A DNA stretch of 64,000 nt, from NCBI GenBank assembly GCA_902761755.1, contig CACWLP010000003.1:62001-126000 (forward strand), in the 5' to 3' direction. Every line of letters starts with the position of its first letter. The stretch's first letter is position 1. The translations under genes were made by a program, and so were the position numbers. The notes under the pieces are model-generated. The model was not told where the DNA came from. It saw only the letters and a list, made by a program, of their open reading frames with translations, and did not search any database. Below, in pieces: positions 37,298-45,766 of this stretch. This DNA is from an uncultured Eubacteriales bacterium. GTDB taxonomy: Bacteria > Bacillota > Clostridia > Christensenellales > Aristaeellaceae.

Positions 37298-37789
37298 TTA
37301 CACCGTCAGTTCGTTTTCCCGCTGGATTTCCACGGCCTGAGAAAGCAGGCGGCTCAAGCCCAGGGCCAGCATGGCCATGGCGGCATTGGCCATGGAAAAC
37401 AAAAGGAAGATCACCCATACGGGGCCGATCAGAATGTGGAAGAAAAAACTGGGTGCGAAAATAGCTCCCAGCCACAGCACGGCGCAAACCGTCAGATATG
37501 CCGCGATATGCAGAAGGCCCCGTACGTTGCCTGGGCAGAAGGACTGGCCCTTCCCGATCCGCACGCAGATGCGGAAATAAGAAATCAGGGCGAGCCCAAA
37601 CAGCGCAGACACCGCCCACACGCCGATCAGGCCCATCCGGGACAGCCCGTAAATGCCGCGAACATCCGCATAGATCCGCAGCGCGGCGTCTGCTCCCGCC
37701 GGGGCATAAAACGCGCTGAGCGCCAGAATGGCTGTGCCCGCGATCGCCCCGGCCAGAATCAGCAGAAAAGAAATGCGCTTTTGATTCAT
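37298..37789 (-). CDS. DUF2975 four-helix membrane protein
   Basis: 163 residues with four transmembrane helices (about 5-27, 48-70, 96-118, 128-150). The sequence around ISYFRICVRIGKGQSFCPGN is characteristic of DUF2975, which has no known function. The ATG at 37789 follows AAGGAGG. It is co-transcribed with the HTH regulator. Confidence 0.85.
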   Translation of the reverse strand: MNQKRISFLLILAGAIAGTAILALSAFYAPAGADAALRIYADVRGIYGLSRMGLIGVWAVSALFGLALISYFRICVRIGKGQSFCPGNVRGLLHIAAYLTVCAVLWLGAIFAPSFFFHILIGPVWVIFLLFSMANAAMAMLALGLSRLLSQAVEIQRENELTV

Positions 37790-37812
37790 TGCTTTCGCCT
37801 CCTTACGGGAGG

Positions 37813-37841
37813 AGTATAGCATGGCGAAAAACAAAAGTCAA
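37813..37841 (-). promoter_or_regulatory. promoter of the DUF2975-HTH operon
   Basis: On the minus strand, TTGACT (37841-37836) and TATACT (37818-37813) have a 17-bp spacer, 24 bp before the ATG. The strip 37842-37934 upstream is AT-rich with no gene. Confidence 0.8.
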
Positions 37842-37934
37842 TAAAAATATATCGAATAACAATAAAAAATTTTCGTTAAGCGAGAATCAGAGGATGCTTG
37901 GGGAGGAAAAGGAAAAATGTTTTGAAATGGGGGG

Positions 37935-37963
37935 TTGACAATTCCCAGGCGGCTGGGTATACT
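37935..37963 (+). promoter_or_regulatory. strong promoter of the ABC exporter leader
   Basis: A perfect TTGACA (37935-37940) and TATACT (37958-37963) have a 17-bp spacer. Confidence 0.85.
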
Positions 37964-37996
37964 GATAACGAATTTTGAAGAAAGGAGGCCGCAGGA

Positions 37997-38089
37997 ATGC
38001 TGAAAACCTACGCAATGACGCTTATCCCCTTTGCAGGACGGGATATTTCTGCGCATTTTTGCGGCCGAATGAGGTTCGCGCGGCTTTGA
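37997..38089 (+). CDS. 30-residue leader peptide upstream of the ABC exporter
   Basis: The ATG at 37997 has AAGGAGG 8 nt upstream and opens a 30-codon frame (MLKTYAMTLIPFAG, ending in MRFARL). It sits between the promoter and a terminator that precedes the exporter genes. This layout matches translational leader peptides such as BmrB, which controls the BmrCD exporter by ribosome-dependent attenuation. No protein family is recognised for the peptide itself. Confidence 0.7.
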   Translation: MLKTYAMTLIPFAGRDISAHFCGRMRFARL

Positions 38090-38146
38090 TATAGCAGCGC
38101 GATCTAAGCAGCCATCGGCCGTGAAAAACGGGCGGTGGCTGTTTTT
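38062..38146 (+). promoter_or_regulatory. attenuator: competing antiterminator and terminator
   Basis: The terminator is CAGCCATCGGCCG (38109-38121) with CGGGCGGTGGCTG (38129-38141) and T5. Its 5' arm can instead pair with CGGCCGAATG (38062-38071), inside the leader peptide frame, as CATCGGCCG with one bulge. A further hairpin TCGCGC/GCGCGA spans the leader stop codon (38076-38102). Confidence 0.65.
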
Positions 38147-38169
38147 CTATGATTTCGGGAGGAATTCTT

Positions 38170-39993
38170 ATGAACAGGCGGACGATGGGCCTGCTGGCCA
38201 GGCTGGTCCGGGAGAACGGACGGTATTTTTTCTGGGCGCTGGTTTTCACGGTGTTCACCGTGGTGATCGAATATCTGACGCCCATCGTGCTGGCGGAAAC
38301 GCTGGATTATTATTTGCAGGGTAAGCCCAGCCGGATGCCGGGCTTCGTGAACGCCTGGGTGGACGGCCTGGGCGGGCCGGAATTTATGGCGAAAAACCTG
38401 TGGATCGCGGGACTGGCGCTGGTGATCCTGAACGTGGTGGGCGGCGTGTTCAACTTCGGGAAGGGCAGGCTGCAGTCCATCGCCGGGGAAAACGTGAGCC
38501 TGTCGCTGCGGGAAAGGCTGTATACCCACATTCAGAACCTGCCCTTCGCCTATCATGTGAAGGCGGAGACCGGCGATCTGGTGCAGCGCTGCACCAGCGA
38601 CGTGGAAACGGTGCGCCGCTTCCTGTCCATGCAGCTGATGCAGGTGGCCAACGCGCTGATGATGGTGGCCTTCGCGGTGTTTTACCTGTTCCGGGAAAAC
38701 GCGAAGATCGCCCTGATCAGCATGGTGATGGTGCCGGCGCTGTTCCTGTTCGCATGGCTGTTTTTCCGGTGGGTGGTGAAATCCTTCCGGCTGGCGGACG
38801 AAGCCGAAGGAAAAATGAGCGCCGTGCTGCAGGAGAACCTCACCGGGGTGCGCGTGGTGCGCGCCTTCGGGCAGCAGGAGCACGAGGTGGAGAAGTTCGA
38901 GGCCGTCAGCGGCGATTATAAAAAGAAGAGCTTCCGCATCTGCGTGCTGCTGGCGGTCTACTGGGCCACGGGCGACCTGATCAGCATGGTGCAGAGCATG
39001 ATGACGCTGCTGGCCTGCGTTTTCTTCGCCGTCCGCGGGGAAATCACGGTGGGCACGCTGATCATCTTTACCTCATACATCTGGAAGCTGCTCTTTCCCA
39101 TCCGGCAGCTGGGGCGCATCCTCAGCGACGCCGGGAAGAGCAGCGTGGCCATGGAGCGCATCGACGAGGTGATGCGCGAGAAGGAAGAGCCGGAGGAAAA
39201 GGACGCGCTGAAGCCCGCCCTGACGGGAGACATCGTGTTCGACCGGGTCACCTTCGGCTACGACGAGAGCCATCCGGTGCTCCGGGACATGAGCTTCACC
39301 ATTCCTGCGGGCAAAACGGTGGCCATCCTGGGCGCCACCGGCAGCGGGAAATCCACCCTGGTGCACCTGCTGCAGCGGCTGTTCGACGTGAAAAACGGGG
39401 AGATCCGCATCGGGGATACGCCCATCAGCCGGATCGACCGGAAATACCTGCGCTCCCGGGTGGGCCTGATCCTGCAGGAGCCCTTCCTGTATTCCAAGAC
39501 CCTCAAGGAAAACGTGACCATCGCGGCGCCGAACGCCACGGACGCGGAGATCGACCGGGCGGTGACCGACGCGGCGGCCAAGGAATTCATCGAGAACAGC
39601 GAAAAGGGCTATGATACGGTGGTGGGCGAACGGGGCGTGACCTTGAGCGGCGGGCAGAAGCAGCGCGTCGCCATCGCCCGGACGTTGATGAAGGACAATG
39701 ATATCCTGATCTTCGACGATTCCCTTTCCGCCGTGGACACGGAAACAGACGCCCGGATCCGCGAGGCGCTGAAGGAGCGCAAGCAGGGCGTGACCACCCT
39801 GATCATCAGCCACCGGATCGTAACCTTGAGCCAGGCCGACCGGATCCTGGTGCTGGAGGACGGAAGGATCACCCAGCAGGGCACCCACGCGGAGCTGATC
39901 CGTAAGGAAGGGCTTTATCAGCGGATCTTCCGCATCCAGAGCGATCTGGAGGACGAATTCAAAGAGGAGAATACGGCTTATGCAGCAGATTGA
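38170..39993 (+). CDS. heterodimeric ABC multidrug exporter, BmrC-like half
   Basis: 607 residues. A six-helix exporter domain (about residues 15-315) is followed by the ATPase domain. Walker A is GATGSGKST, Q-loop LQEPFLYS and signature LSGGQKQR. Walker B ends IFDDSLSAVD, with Asp instead of the catalytic Glu, the degenerate-site trait of BmrC/TM287-type subunits. The ATG at 38170 has GGGAGG 7 nt upstream. It overlaps the next subunit gene by 14 bp. The substrate is unknown. Confidence 0.93.
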   Translation: MNRRTMGLLARLVRENGRYFFWALVFTVFTVVIEYLTPIVLAETLDYYLQGKPSRMPGFVNAWVDGLGGPEFMAKNLWIAGLALVILNVVGGVFNFGKGRLQSIAGENVSLSLRERLYTHIQNLPFAYHVKAETGDLVQRCTSDVETVRRFLSMQLMQVANALMMVAFAVFYLFRENAKIALISMVMVPALFLFAWLFFRWVVKSFRLADEAEGKMSAVLQENLTGVRVVRAFGQQEHEVEKFEAVSGDYKKKSFRICVLLAVYWATGDLISMVQSMMTLLACVFFAVRGEITVGTLIIFTSYIWKLLFPIRQLGRILSDAGKSSVAMERIDEVMREKEEPEEKDALKPALTGDIVFDRVTFGYDESHPVLRDMSFTIPAGKTVAILGATGSGKSTLVHLLQRLFDVKNGEIRIGDTPISRIDRKYLRSRVGLILQEPFLYSKTLKENVTIAAPNATDAEIDRAVTDAAAKEFIENSEKGYDTVVGERGVTLSGGQKQRVAIARTLMKDNDILIFDDSLSAVDTETDARIREALKERKQGVTTLIISHRIVTLSQADRILVLEDGRITQQGTHAELIRKEGLYQRIFRIQSDLEDEFKEENTAYAAD

Positions 39994-41836
39994 GGAGCGG
40001 GATTATACCCAGCGGTTTTCCCTGACGCTGTGGAAAAAGCTCCTGCGCTATGCCAGGGAATATTATAAGGACCTGGTCCGGCTGATGCTGGTGATGGGCG
40101 TCACTGCGGCGTGCGACGTGGTGTTCCCGCTGCTGACCAGCTACGCCATCGACCATTTCGTGCCCAATCTGGACCGCCCCGGCGGCACCGAGGGGCTGCC
40201 CCTTTTCATCGCCGTGTATGTGCTGGTGCTGGCGGTGCAGGTGATCAGCATTTACCGCTTTCTGTACCTGGGCGGCAAGATCGAGGTGGGGGTATGCTAC
40301 ACCATCCGCAAGCAGGCCTTCCGCAAGCTGCAGGAGCTGCCCTTTTCCTACTATGACCGGATGCCCGTGGGCTACCTGATGAGCCGCATGACCAGCGACA
40401 CCCAGCGCCTGGGGGAAACCATCGGCTGGAGTTTGCTGGATCTGGCCTGGGGCGCGGTGATGATCGTGGCCAGCAGCGTGACGATGTTCCTGCTCAACTG
40501 GAAAATCACGCTGATCGTGCTGCTGGTGGTGCCGCCGCTGGCGCTGGTTTCCTGGGTGTTCCAGCAGAAGATCCTCCGGGCTTACCGCACGGTGCGCAAG
40601 ACCAACAGCCGGATCACCGGGGCGTTCAACGAAGGCATCATGGGGGCGAAAACCACCAAGACCCTGGTGCTGGAGGATAAAAACGCCGTGGAATTTACCG
40701 AACTGACCCATGAAATGAAGCGTTCCTCCGTCCGGGCGGCGTCCCTTTCGGCGGCGTTTCTGCCCATCGTTGTGGCCCTGGGCTCCGTCGCCACCGCCTA
40801 CGCCCTGTGGAAGGGCGGGCAGGAGGTGCTCATCGGGGGCATGACCCTGGGCGTTCTGCAGGTGTTCATCAATTATACCGTGCAGTTTTTCGAGCCCATC
40901 CGCAACATCGCCGGCGTGTTCTCCGAAATGCAGAGCGCCCAGGCTGCGGCGGAGCGGGTGGTGACCTTGCTGGAAACGGAGCCGGACATCGTGGACACCC
41001 CGGAGGTGGAAGCGGAATACGGCGACAATTTCCACCCGAAAAAGGAAAACTGGCCCGCGCTGCGGGGCGATGTGGAATTCCGCCACGTGGATTTCCGTTA
41101 CAAGGAAGGGGAGCAGGTGCTCACCGATTTCAACCTGAAGATCAACGCGGGGGAAACCGTCGCGCTGGTGGGCCCCACCGGGGCGGGAAAATCCACGGTG
41201 GTGAACCTGATCTGCCGGTTCTATGAGCCCACCAAGGGCGAGATCCTCATCGACGGCGTGAATTACAAGGAGCGCAGCCAGCTGTGGCTGCAAAGCAGCC
41301 TGGGATACGTTTTGCAGGAGCCGCGTTTGTTTTCCGGCACCGTCCGGGACAACATCCGCTACGGCCGGCTGGACGCCTCCGACGAGGAGGTGGAGCGCGC
41401 CGCGCAGCTGGTGAACGCGGAGCGCTTCATCCTGAAAATGAAGAAGGGCTACGATACCGACGTGGGCGAGGGCGGCAGCCGCCTGTCCACCGGCGAAAAG
41501 CAGCTGATTTCCTTCGCCCGGGCCATCCTGGCGGATCCCCGGATCTTCGTGCTGGACGAGGCCACCTCCTCCGTGGACACCCAGACGGAGCAGATCATCC
41601 AGCAGGCCATTCAGAAGGTGCTTTCCGGGCGCACGTCCTTCATCATCGCCCACCGGCTGTCCACCGTCCGCACCGCGGACCGCATCCTGGTGATCGACGG
41701 CGGAAGGATCCAGGAAATGGGCACCCATCAGGAGCTGATCCGGAAAAAGGGCGCGTACTACAAGCTGTACACCAACCAGTTCCGGGAGGAAAGCACCATG
41801 GACGTGCTGGGCAAGGCCGAGGAAACGCCCGCGTAA
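39980..41836 (+). CDS. heterodimeric ABC multidrug exporter, BmrD-like half
   Basis: 618 residues. The exporter domain (about 30-340) precedes the ATPase domain. Walker A is GPTGAGKST, and Walker B LDEATSSVD is intact. The signature is LSTGEKQL instead of LSGGQ, the complementary degeneracy expected in the second half of the heterodimer. A loop of about 25 residues before the ATPase domain (NFHPKKENWP) resembles that of BmrD-like subunits. Only one of the two composite ATP sites should hydrolyse efficiently. Confidence 0.93.
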   Translation: MQQIEERDYTQRFSLTLWKKLLRYAREYYKDLVRLMLVMGVTAACDVVFPLLTSYAIDHFVPNLDRPGGTEGLPLFIAVYVLVLAVQVISIYRFLYLGGKIEVGVCYTIRKQAFRKLQELPFSYYDRMPVGYLMSRMTSDTQRLGETIGWSLLDLAWGAVMIVASSVTMFLLNWKITLIVLLVVPPLALVSWVFQQKILRAYRTVRKTNSRITGAFNEGIMGAKTTKTLVLEDKNAVEFTELTHEMKRSSVRAASLSAAFLPIVVALGSVATAYALWKGGQEVLIGGMTLGVLQVFINYTVQFFEPIRNIAGVFSEMQSAQAAAERVVTLLETEPDIVDTPEVEAEYGDNFHPKKENWPALRGDVEFRHVDFRYKEGEQVLTDFNLKINAGETVALVGPTGAGKSTVVNLICRFYEPTKGEILIDGVNYKERSQLWLQSSLGYVLQEPRLFSGTVRDNIRYGRLDASDEEVERAAQLVNAERFILKMKKGYDTDVGEGGSRLSTGEKQLISFARAILADPRIFVLDEATSSVDTQTEQIIQQAIQKVLSGRTSFIIAHRLSTVRTADRILVIDGGRIQEMGTHQELIRKKGAYYKLYTNQFREESTMDVLGKAEETPA

Positions 41837-41895
41837 TCTGAACATGGCATGCTGATCCGGGAGCAACAAATCGCGATTCAAGGAGAAATGGAAAA

Positions 41896-42420
41896 ATGAC
41901 AGTCAGCCAAGCAATCAAAAACGAAGCCATCCGACTGGTAGAAGTCAATGACGACAACTTTGTGGATTTGATGGACCTTGAAACCGCCGAATCGCAGAAG
42001 GGGTATGTGGCGTCGAACACGGTGAGCATGGCGCAGGCATACGCCGTGCTTGCCAGCGGCAAATTCGTGCAGTGCTTCGGCATCTACGACGGGGACACGC
42101 CGGTGGGATTTGCCATGATCGGGCATCGGTCCGAAGAATATGAGGGCATGGCGGAAGTTTACAGGCACAGCTATTATCTTTGGCGGTTTATGATCGACCA
42201 GAGGTATCAGGGCAAGGGCCTGGGAAGAGACGCATTGAAGCTGCTTCTTGACTATGTGCGGACGTTTCCCGACGGGAAAGAAGATGCCTGGAGCACGTCC
42301 TATGACGGGGACAATGAAGCCGCAAAGCACCTGTACACCTCCTTCGGCTTTGTTCCCAACGGAGAGAAGGACAGCAGCTATGAGGACGCCGAGGATGTAG
42401 CGGTGTTTTCACTGGTGTAA
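41896..42420 (+). CDS. GNAT acetyltransferase, BltD/PaiA-like (polyamine-type)
   Basis: 174 residues. EVNDDNFVDLMDLETAESQKGYVASN and the acetyl-CoA site DQRYQGKGLGRDAL are as in spermine/spermidine acetyltransferases of the BltD kind. WSTSYDGDNEAAKHLYTSFGFVPNGE is the conserved C-terminal part. It follows the exporter by 59 bp and ends at a shared terminator. In Bacillus bltD is linked to an efflux pump, so co-expression is plausible. GC content is visibly lower than that of its neighbours. Confidence 0.85.
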   Translation: MTVSQAIKNEAIRLVEVNDDNFVDLMDLETAESQKGYVASNTVSMAQAYAVLASGKFVQCFGIYDGDTPVGFAMIGHRSEEYEGMAEVYRHSYYLWRFMIDQRYQGKGLGRDALKLLLDYVRTFPDGKEDAWSTSYDGDNEAAKHLYTSFGFVPNGEKDSSYEDAEDVAVFSLV

Positions 42421-42435
42421 TTTGCACAAAACGCA

Positions 42436-42474
42436 AAAAGCCCGCCGGAAAACGTGCGTTTCCGGCGGGCTTTT
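42436..42474. terminator. bidirectional terminator
   Basis: A 16-bp perfect stem (AAAAGCCCGCCGGAAA and complement, 42436-42451 and 42459-42474) lies between the convergent acetyltransferase and acyltransferase genes. Confidence 0.92.
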
Positions 42475-42494
42475 CTTCGCGGGTCAGGGGATTA

Positions 42495-44558
42495 TCACGC
42501 TTCGTCCTTCAGCCCCGCGATGCGCAGCATTTCGCCCCGCAGGTAGGTGCACAGGCGCTCCTTTTCCTCGTTGGGGGGAATGGAATCGTCATAGCGGGTA
42601 GGCACACCGAAGGTGATGGTGCGCTCTTTTTTATTTGCGTACAGCGGCACGAACAGGGGGCATTTGCCGGTTTTCTGGCTGTAGAGCTGGCCGATCATGG
42701 TAAAGCCCGTGAAAAACTCGGACACGCCTTCCTTCACGTACTTGTGATCGGCGGCGGTGGCGGCGTTTTCGGGGAAAAGCAGGATATTGTCGCCCGCCTC
42801 CATGGCGGCGATGGTGTCCCGGAAGGTCTGCATCAGCTTGCGGGGGTTTTCGTGATAGACGGGGATGCAGTCCACCGAGCGCATCACCCAGGTGAGGAAC
42901 GGCGCGCCGATATGCACCATGAGGAAATGCAGCGTTTTCCGCTTCCAGCCGGTGTACTTTCCGAAGGCGCCGTCCATGGTGTGGTCGATGACCACCTGCT
43001 TGTCGGTCATTTCGGAGGCCACCCAGGGCCGGAAGGAATAGGGCACGTACAGCGTGGCCACCACCGGGCCGTAGATTTCCCCGTGATTGCACACGAACAC
43101 GCAGGGGGTATCCTCGTCCAGGCGCAGGTTTTCCCTGCCCAGGATCTTATGCCGGTACAGCGGCCGCAGGATCAGCAATATCAGCTTGATGCCGTAATGC
43201 TTCAGGCTCCTTTGCACCACCACGGCTTCCAGCTGATCATGCAGCGGGCCGTTGCTCCGCCCTTCCCGCTGCATATCGGAATACTTGCGCAGCTTCTGCA
43301 GGTGCTGGCGGGTGAGGGGGAAGAGCAGGAAAAACACCATGGCGGCGATGACCAGCGAAAGGGCGGGCAGCGTCAAAAGCGGGCTGAAGGAGAGGAACAG
43401 GGCGTTCCAATCGTCGGGGAAATCGGTGGGCGTGAAAATGCAGATCAGCGTCAGCCCCAGCAGCGCCACCATCTGGCCGATCAGGGCGGCGAAATCCACC
43501 CGGGCCTGCTGGACCGGGTCCAGATTTTCGCCGGGGTCATGGCCGATGGCGAAGGCGGCCACCCGGCGCATATCCTGCTCCATTTCCACGGAAGCGCGCA
43601 CGCAGACCGTGGCGCCCACGGTGCACAGCGCCAGAGACAGGTATTCCTCCACCAGGCCCGGGCTGTTCAGCGCCCGGATAAAGAGGATCAGCCCGTACAG
43701 CCACAGCACCAGCCCCAGCGTCATGAGGAAATTGGGGTCGCTGTTCCTTGCCCGGGAGCGGCGCAGCACCGTGTCCGCCAGGGCGCTGGCCGCATAGGTG
43801 CACAGCAGCGCGATGGCCATGCACAAAATCAGCGCGTCGGCGGTGACGGCGATATAGGTGTAGGCCATCACCTGGGTGATCTGCAGCGCGGCGGCGATTA
43901 CCAGCAGCACGTCCTGGAAAATGCGGTAAGCGTGGGCCTGGCGCAGACATTCCATTTCCCGCCGGTCCTCATCGGAAAAGGGGCGCATCCGGTCCCGCAT
44001 CCGGTCCAGGGGGAAGGATTCCAGGATGCCGCTGAGCAGATACCCGCCCAGCAGGGCCCAGACGGTCAAGCGGTCCATGGGGCTGAGCAAAAGCATCAGC
44101 AGCAGCGGCGGCAGGAACAGAAGCTGCACTCCCAGGATGCGCAGCAGGATTTTCATGGTTTTTTTATGGGCCATCAAAGCGCGCTCCAGCACATAGCGGG
44201 TGAGGCTGGGGCGCAGGATGATGCACAGCACGATGCCGGAGAGCCGCCAGAAATCGGGGTTGGTGAGGCTGATGGGATAAATGGCCATCAGCGCCAGCAG
44301 CAGCAGGAACACCAGCACCAGGAGCACCGTGCCCAGCCGGCGGGCGCCCTTGGTGAACACGCCCTCCTGGCTGGGACGCCGGAAGGATACGAACATCGCC
44401 GCCGTGCGGCCGGCCAGGTACAGGGCGCCGCCCAGAATGGGCATGGACAGGATCACGTTGGACGCCAGCATGCAGTACAGGAACGAGTACAGCGTGCCGA
44501 TGGTCATGAAGCTGCGCAGGGCGCTGTGGGCCCGGCGGTTTTCCTGGGTCTGCTGCAA
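42495..44558 (-). CDS. multi-pass membrane protein with C-terminal PlsC-like acyltransferase domain
   Basis: 687 residues. The first 430 hold about ten to twelve hydrophobic helices. The last 200 residues resemble glycerolipid acyltransferases: NHGEIYG (491-497) at motif I, FPENAATAADH (595 on) at motif III and a CPLFVPLYA strand. Motif I normally reads HxxxxD; here the Asp position is Gly497, so catalysis is uncertain. The arrangement resembles Aas/LplT-like fusions, but the membrane part is not clearly MFS. Start is TTG at 44558 with AGGAGG upstream. Confidence 0.75.
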   Translation of the reverse strand: MQQTQENRRAHSALRSFMTIGTLYSFLYCMLASNVILSMPILGGALYLAGRTAAMFVSFRRPSQEGVFTKGARRLGTVLLVLVFLLLLALMAIYPISLTNPDFWRLSGIVLCIILRPSLTRYVLERALMAHKKTMKILLRILGVQLLFLPPLLLMLLLSPMDRLTVWALLGGYLLSGILESFPLDRMRDRMRPFSDEDRREMECLRQAHAYRIFQDVLLVIAAALQITQVMAYTYIAVTADALILCMAIALLCTYAASALADTVLRRSRARNSDPNFLMTLGLVLWLYGLILFIRALNSPGLVEEYLSLALCTVGATVCVRASVEMEQDMRRVAAFAIGHDPGENLDPVQQARVDFAALIGQMVALLGLTLICIFTPTDFPDDWNALFLSFSPLLTLPALSLVIAAMVFFLLFPLTRQHLQKLRKYSDMQREGRSNGPLHDQLEAVVVQRSLKHYGIKLILLILRPLYRHKILGRENLRLDEDTPCVFVCNHGEIYGPVVATLYVPYSFRPWVASEMTDKQVVIDHTMDGAFGKYTGWKRKTLHFLMVHIGAPFLTWVMRSVDCIPVYHENPRKLMQTFRDTIAAMEAGDNILLFPENAATAADHKYVKEGVSEFFTGFTMIGQLYSQKTGKCPLFVPLYANKKERTITFGVPTRYDDSIPPNEEKERLCTYLRGEMLRIAGLKDEA

Positions 44559-44603
44559 GCGGGACGGCCTCCTTTCGCTGGGATCTGACGGGAATATCCG
44601 GGG

Positions 44604-45752
44604 TTACAGCTCCACGATCTCGGCATTGTCCAGCGCCGTTTGGATCAGCGTTTCCTGATCCAGCGCCCCTTCGCCCTTTTCGATCAGGGCCTCCTTGGGC
44701 TTCGTGGCCGGATGCCGGGGGGTAAAGACGGTGCAGCAGTCCTCGTAGGGGAGGATGGAAGTATCATAGGTGCCGATCTTTTTCGCGTATTCCATGATGT
44801 CGATTTTGTCAAAGCCGATCAGGGGCCGGAACACGGGCAGCGTCACCACTTCGTTGGTGGTCACCAGGGCTTCGATGGTCTGGCTGGCCACCTGGCCCAC
44901 GGATTCGCCGGTGATCAGGGCCAGCGCCTCTTCCTTCCGGGCGATCCTTTCGGCAATGCGCATCATGTACCGGCGCATGATCAGCGTGGTGTAATCCTCG
45001 GGGCATTTTTCGTGGATCTGCATCTGGATCTCGGTGAAGGGCACCACGTACACCCGGATGCCGCAGCAGTATTCGGAAAGGATCTTCGCCAGATCCAGCA
45101 CCTTCTGCTTGGCAAATTCGCTGGTGTAGGGGAAGGAATGAAAATGCACCGCTACCAGCTGCACCCCGCGCTTGGCGATCATGTAGCCCGCCACGGGGCT
45201 GTCGATGCCGCCGGAGAGCAGCAGGGCCGCCTTACCGCCGGTGCCCACGGGCATGCCGCCCACGGCGGGATACACCCGGCAGTACAGATAGGCCTGATCC
45301 CGGATCTCGATGGAAAGCACATGCTCCGGATGCCGCACGTCCACCTTCAGACGGTCTTCATTGCGCATGAGCACGTATTCGCCCACCTTGGCGTTGATCT
45401 GGGGGGAATCCAGGAAATAATGCTTGTCCGCCCGGCGGGCCTCCACCTTGAAGGTGCCGGAAAGGCCCTGCATCAATTCGTCCGCCTGGCGGCAGATGCC
45501 CTCAAAATCGTCCTTTTCCATCTCAATGGCCGGAGCCACGGAATGGACGCCGAACACCTTCGCCACCCGCTGCATGCAGCCCTCCATGTCCTCCATGCCG
45601 CTCAAGAACACCCGGGCGTCGTGCAGCCAGACCTGGGCGCCGAAGGGCTTTGCCGCCTCCCGCACCCGCTGCACCAGGGCCCGCAGGAAATAAGGCCGGT
45701 TCAGGCCCTTCAGATATATCTCACCGTACCGTACCATCAGCAGCTTTCGCAT
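44604..45752 (-). CDS. thiI: tRNA 4-thiouridine synthetase ThiI (no rhodanese domain)
   Basis: 382 residues. An N-terminal ferredoxin-like and THUMP region (about 1-165) precedes the PP-loop LLLSGGIDSPVAGYMIAKRG. It adds sulfur to U8 of tRNA and can contribute to thiamine synthesis. The shorter form lacks the rhodanese domain of E. coli ThiI, as in Bacillus. The cysteine desulfurase gene lies 15 bp upstream, the usual sulfur-donor pairing. Start ATG at 45752 follows GGAG. Confidence 0.96.
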   Translation of the reverse strand: MRKLLMVRYGEIYLKGLNRPYFLRALVQRVREAAKPFGAQVWLHDARVFLSGMEDMEGCMQRVAKVFGVHSVAPAIEMEKDDFEGICRQADELMQGLSGTFKVEARRADKHYFLDSPQINAKVGEYVLMRNEDRLKVDVRHPEHVLSIEIRDQAYLYCRVYPAVGGMPVGTGGKAALLLSGGIDSPVAGYMIAKRGVQLVAVHFHSFPYTSEFAKQKVLDLAKILSEYCCGIRVYVVPFTEIQMQIHEKCPEDYTTLIMRRYMMRIAERIARKEEALALITGESVGQVASQTIEALVTTNEVVTLPVFRPLIGFDKIDIMEYAKKIGTYDTSILPYEDCCTVFTPRHPATKPKEALIEKGEGALDQETLIQTALDNAEIVEL

Positions 45753-45766
45753 GGAATGGATCTCCT

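Noticed and set aside
39959..41881. Long minus-strand open frame opposite the BmrD-like gene
   Set aside because: Antisense shadow of a clear ABC transporter gene.
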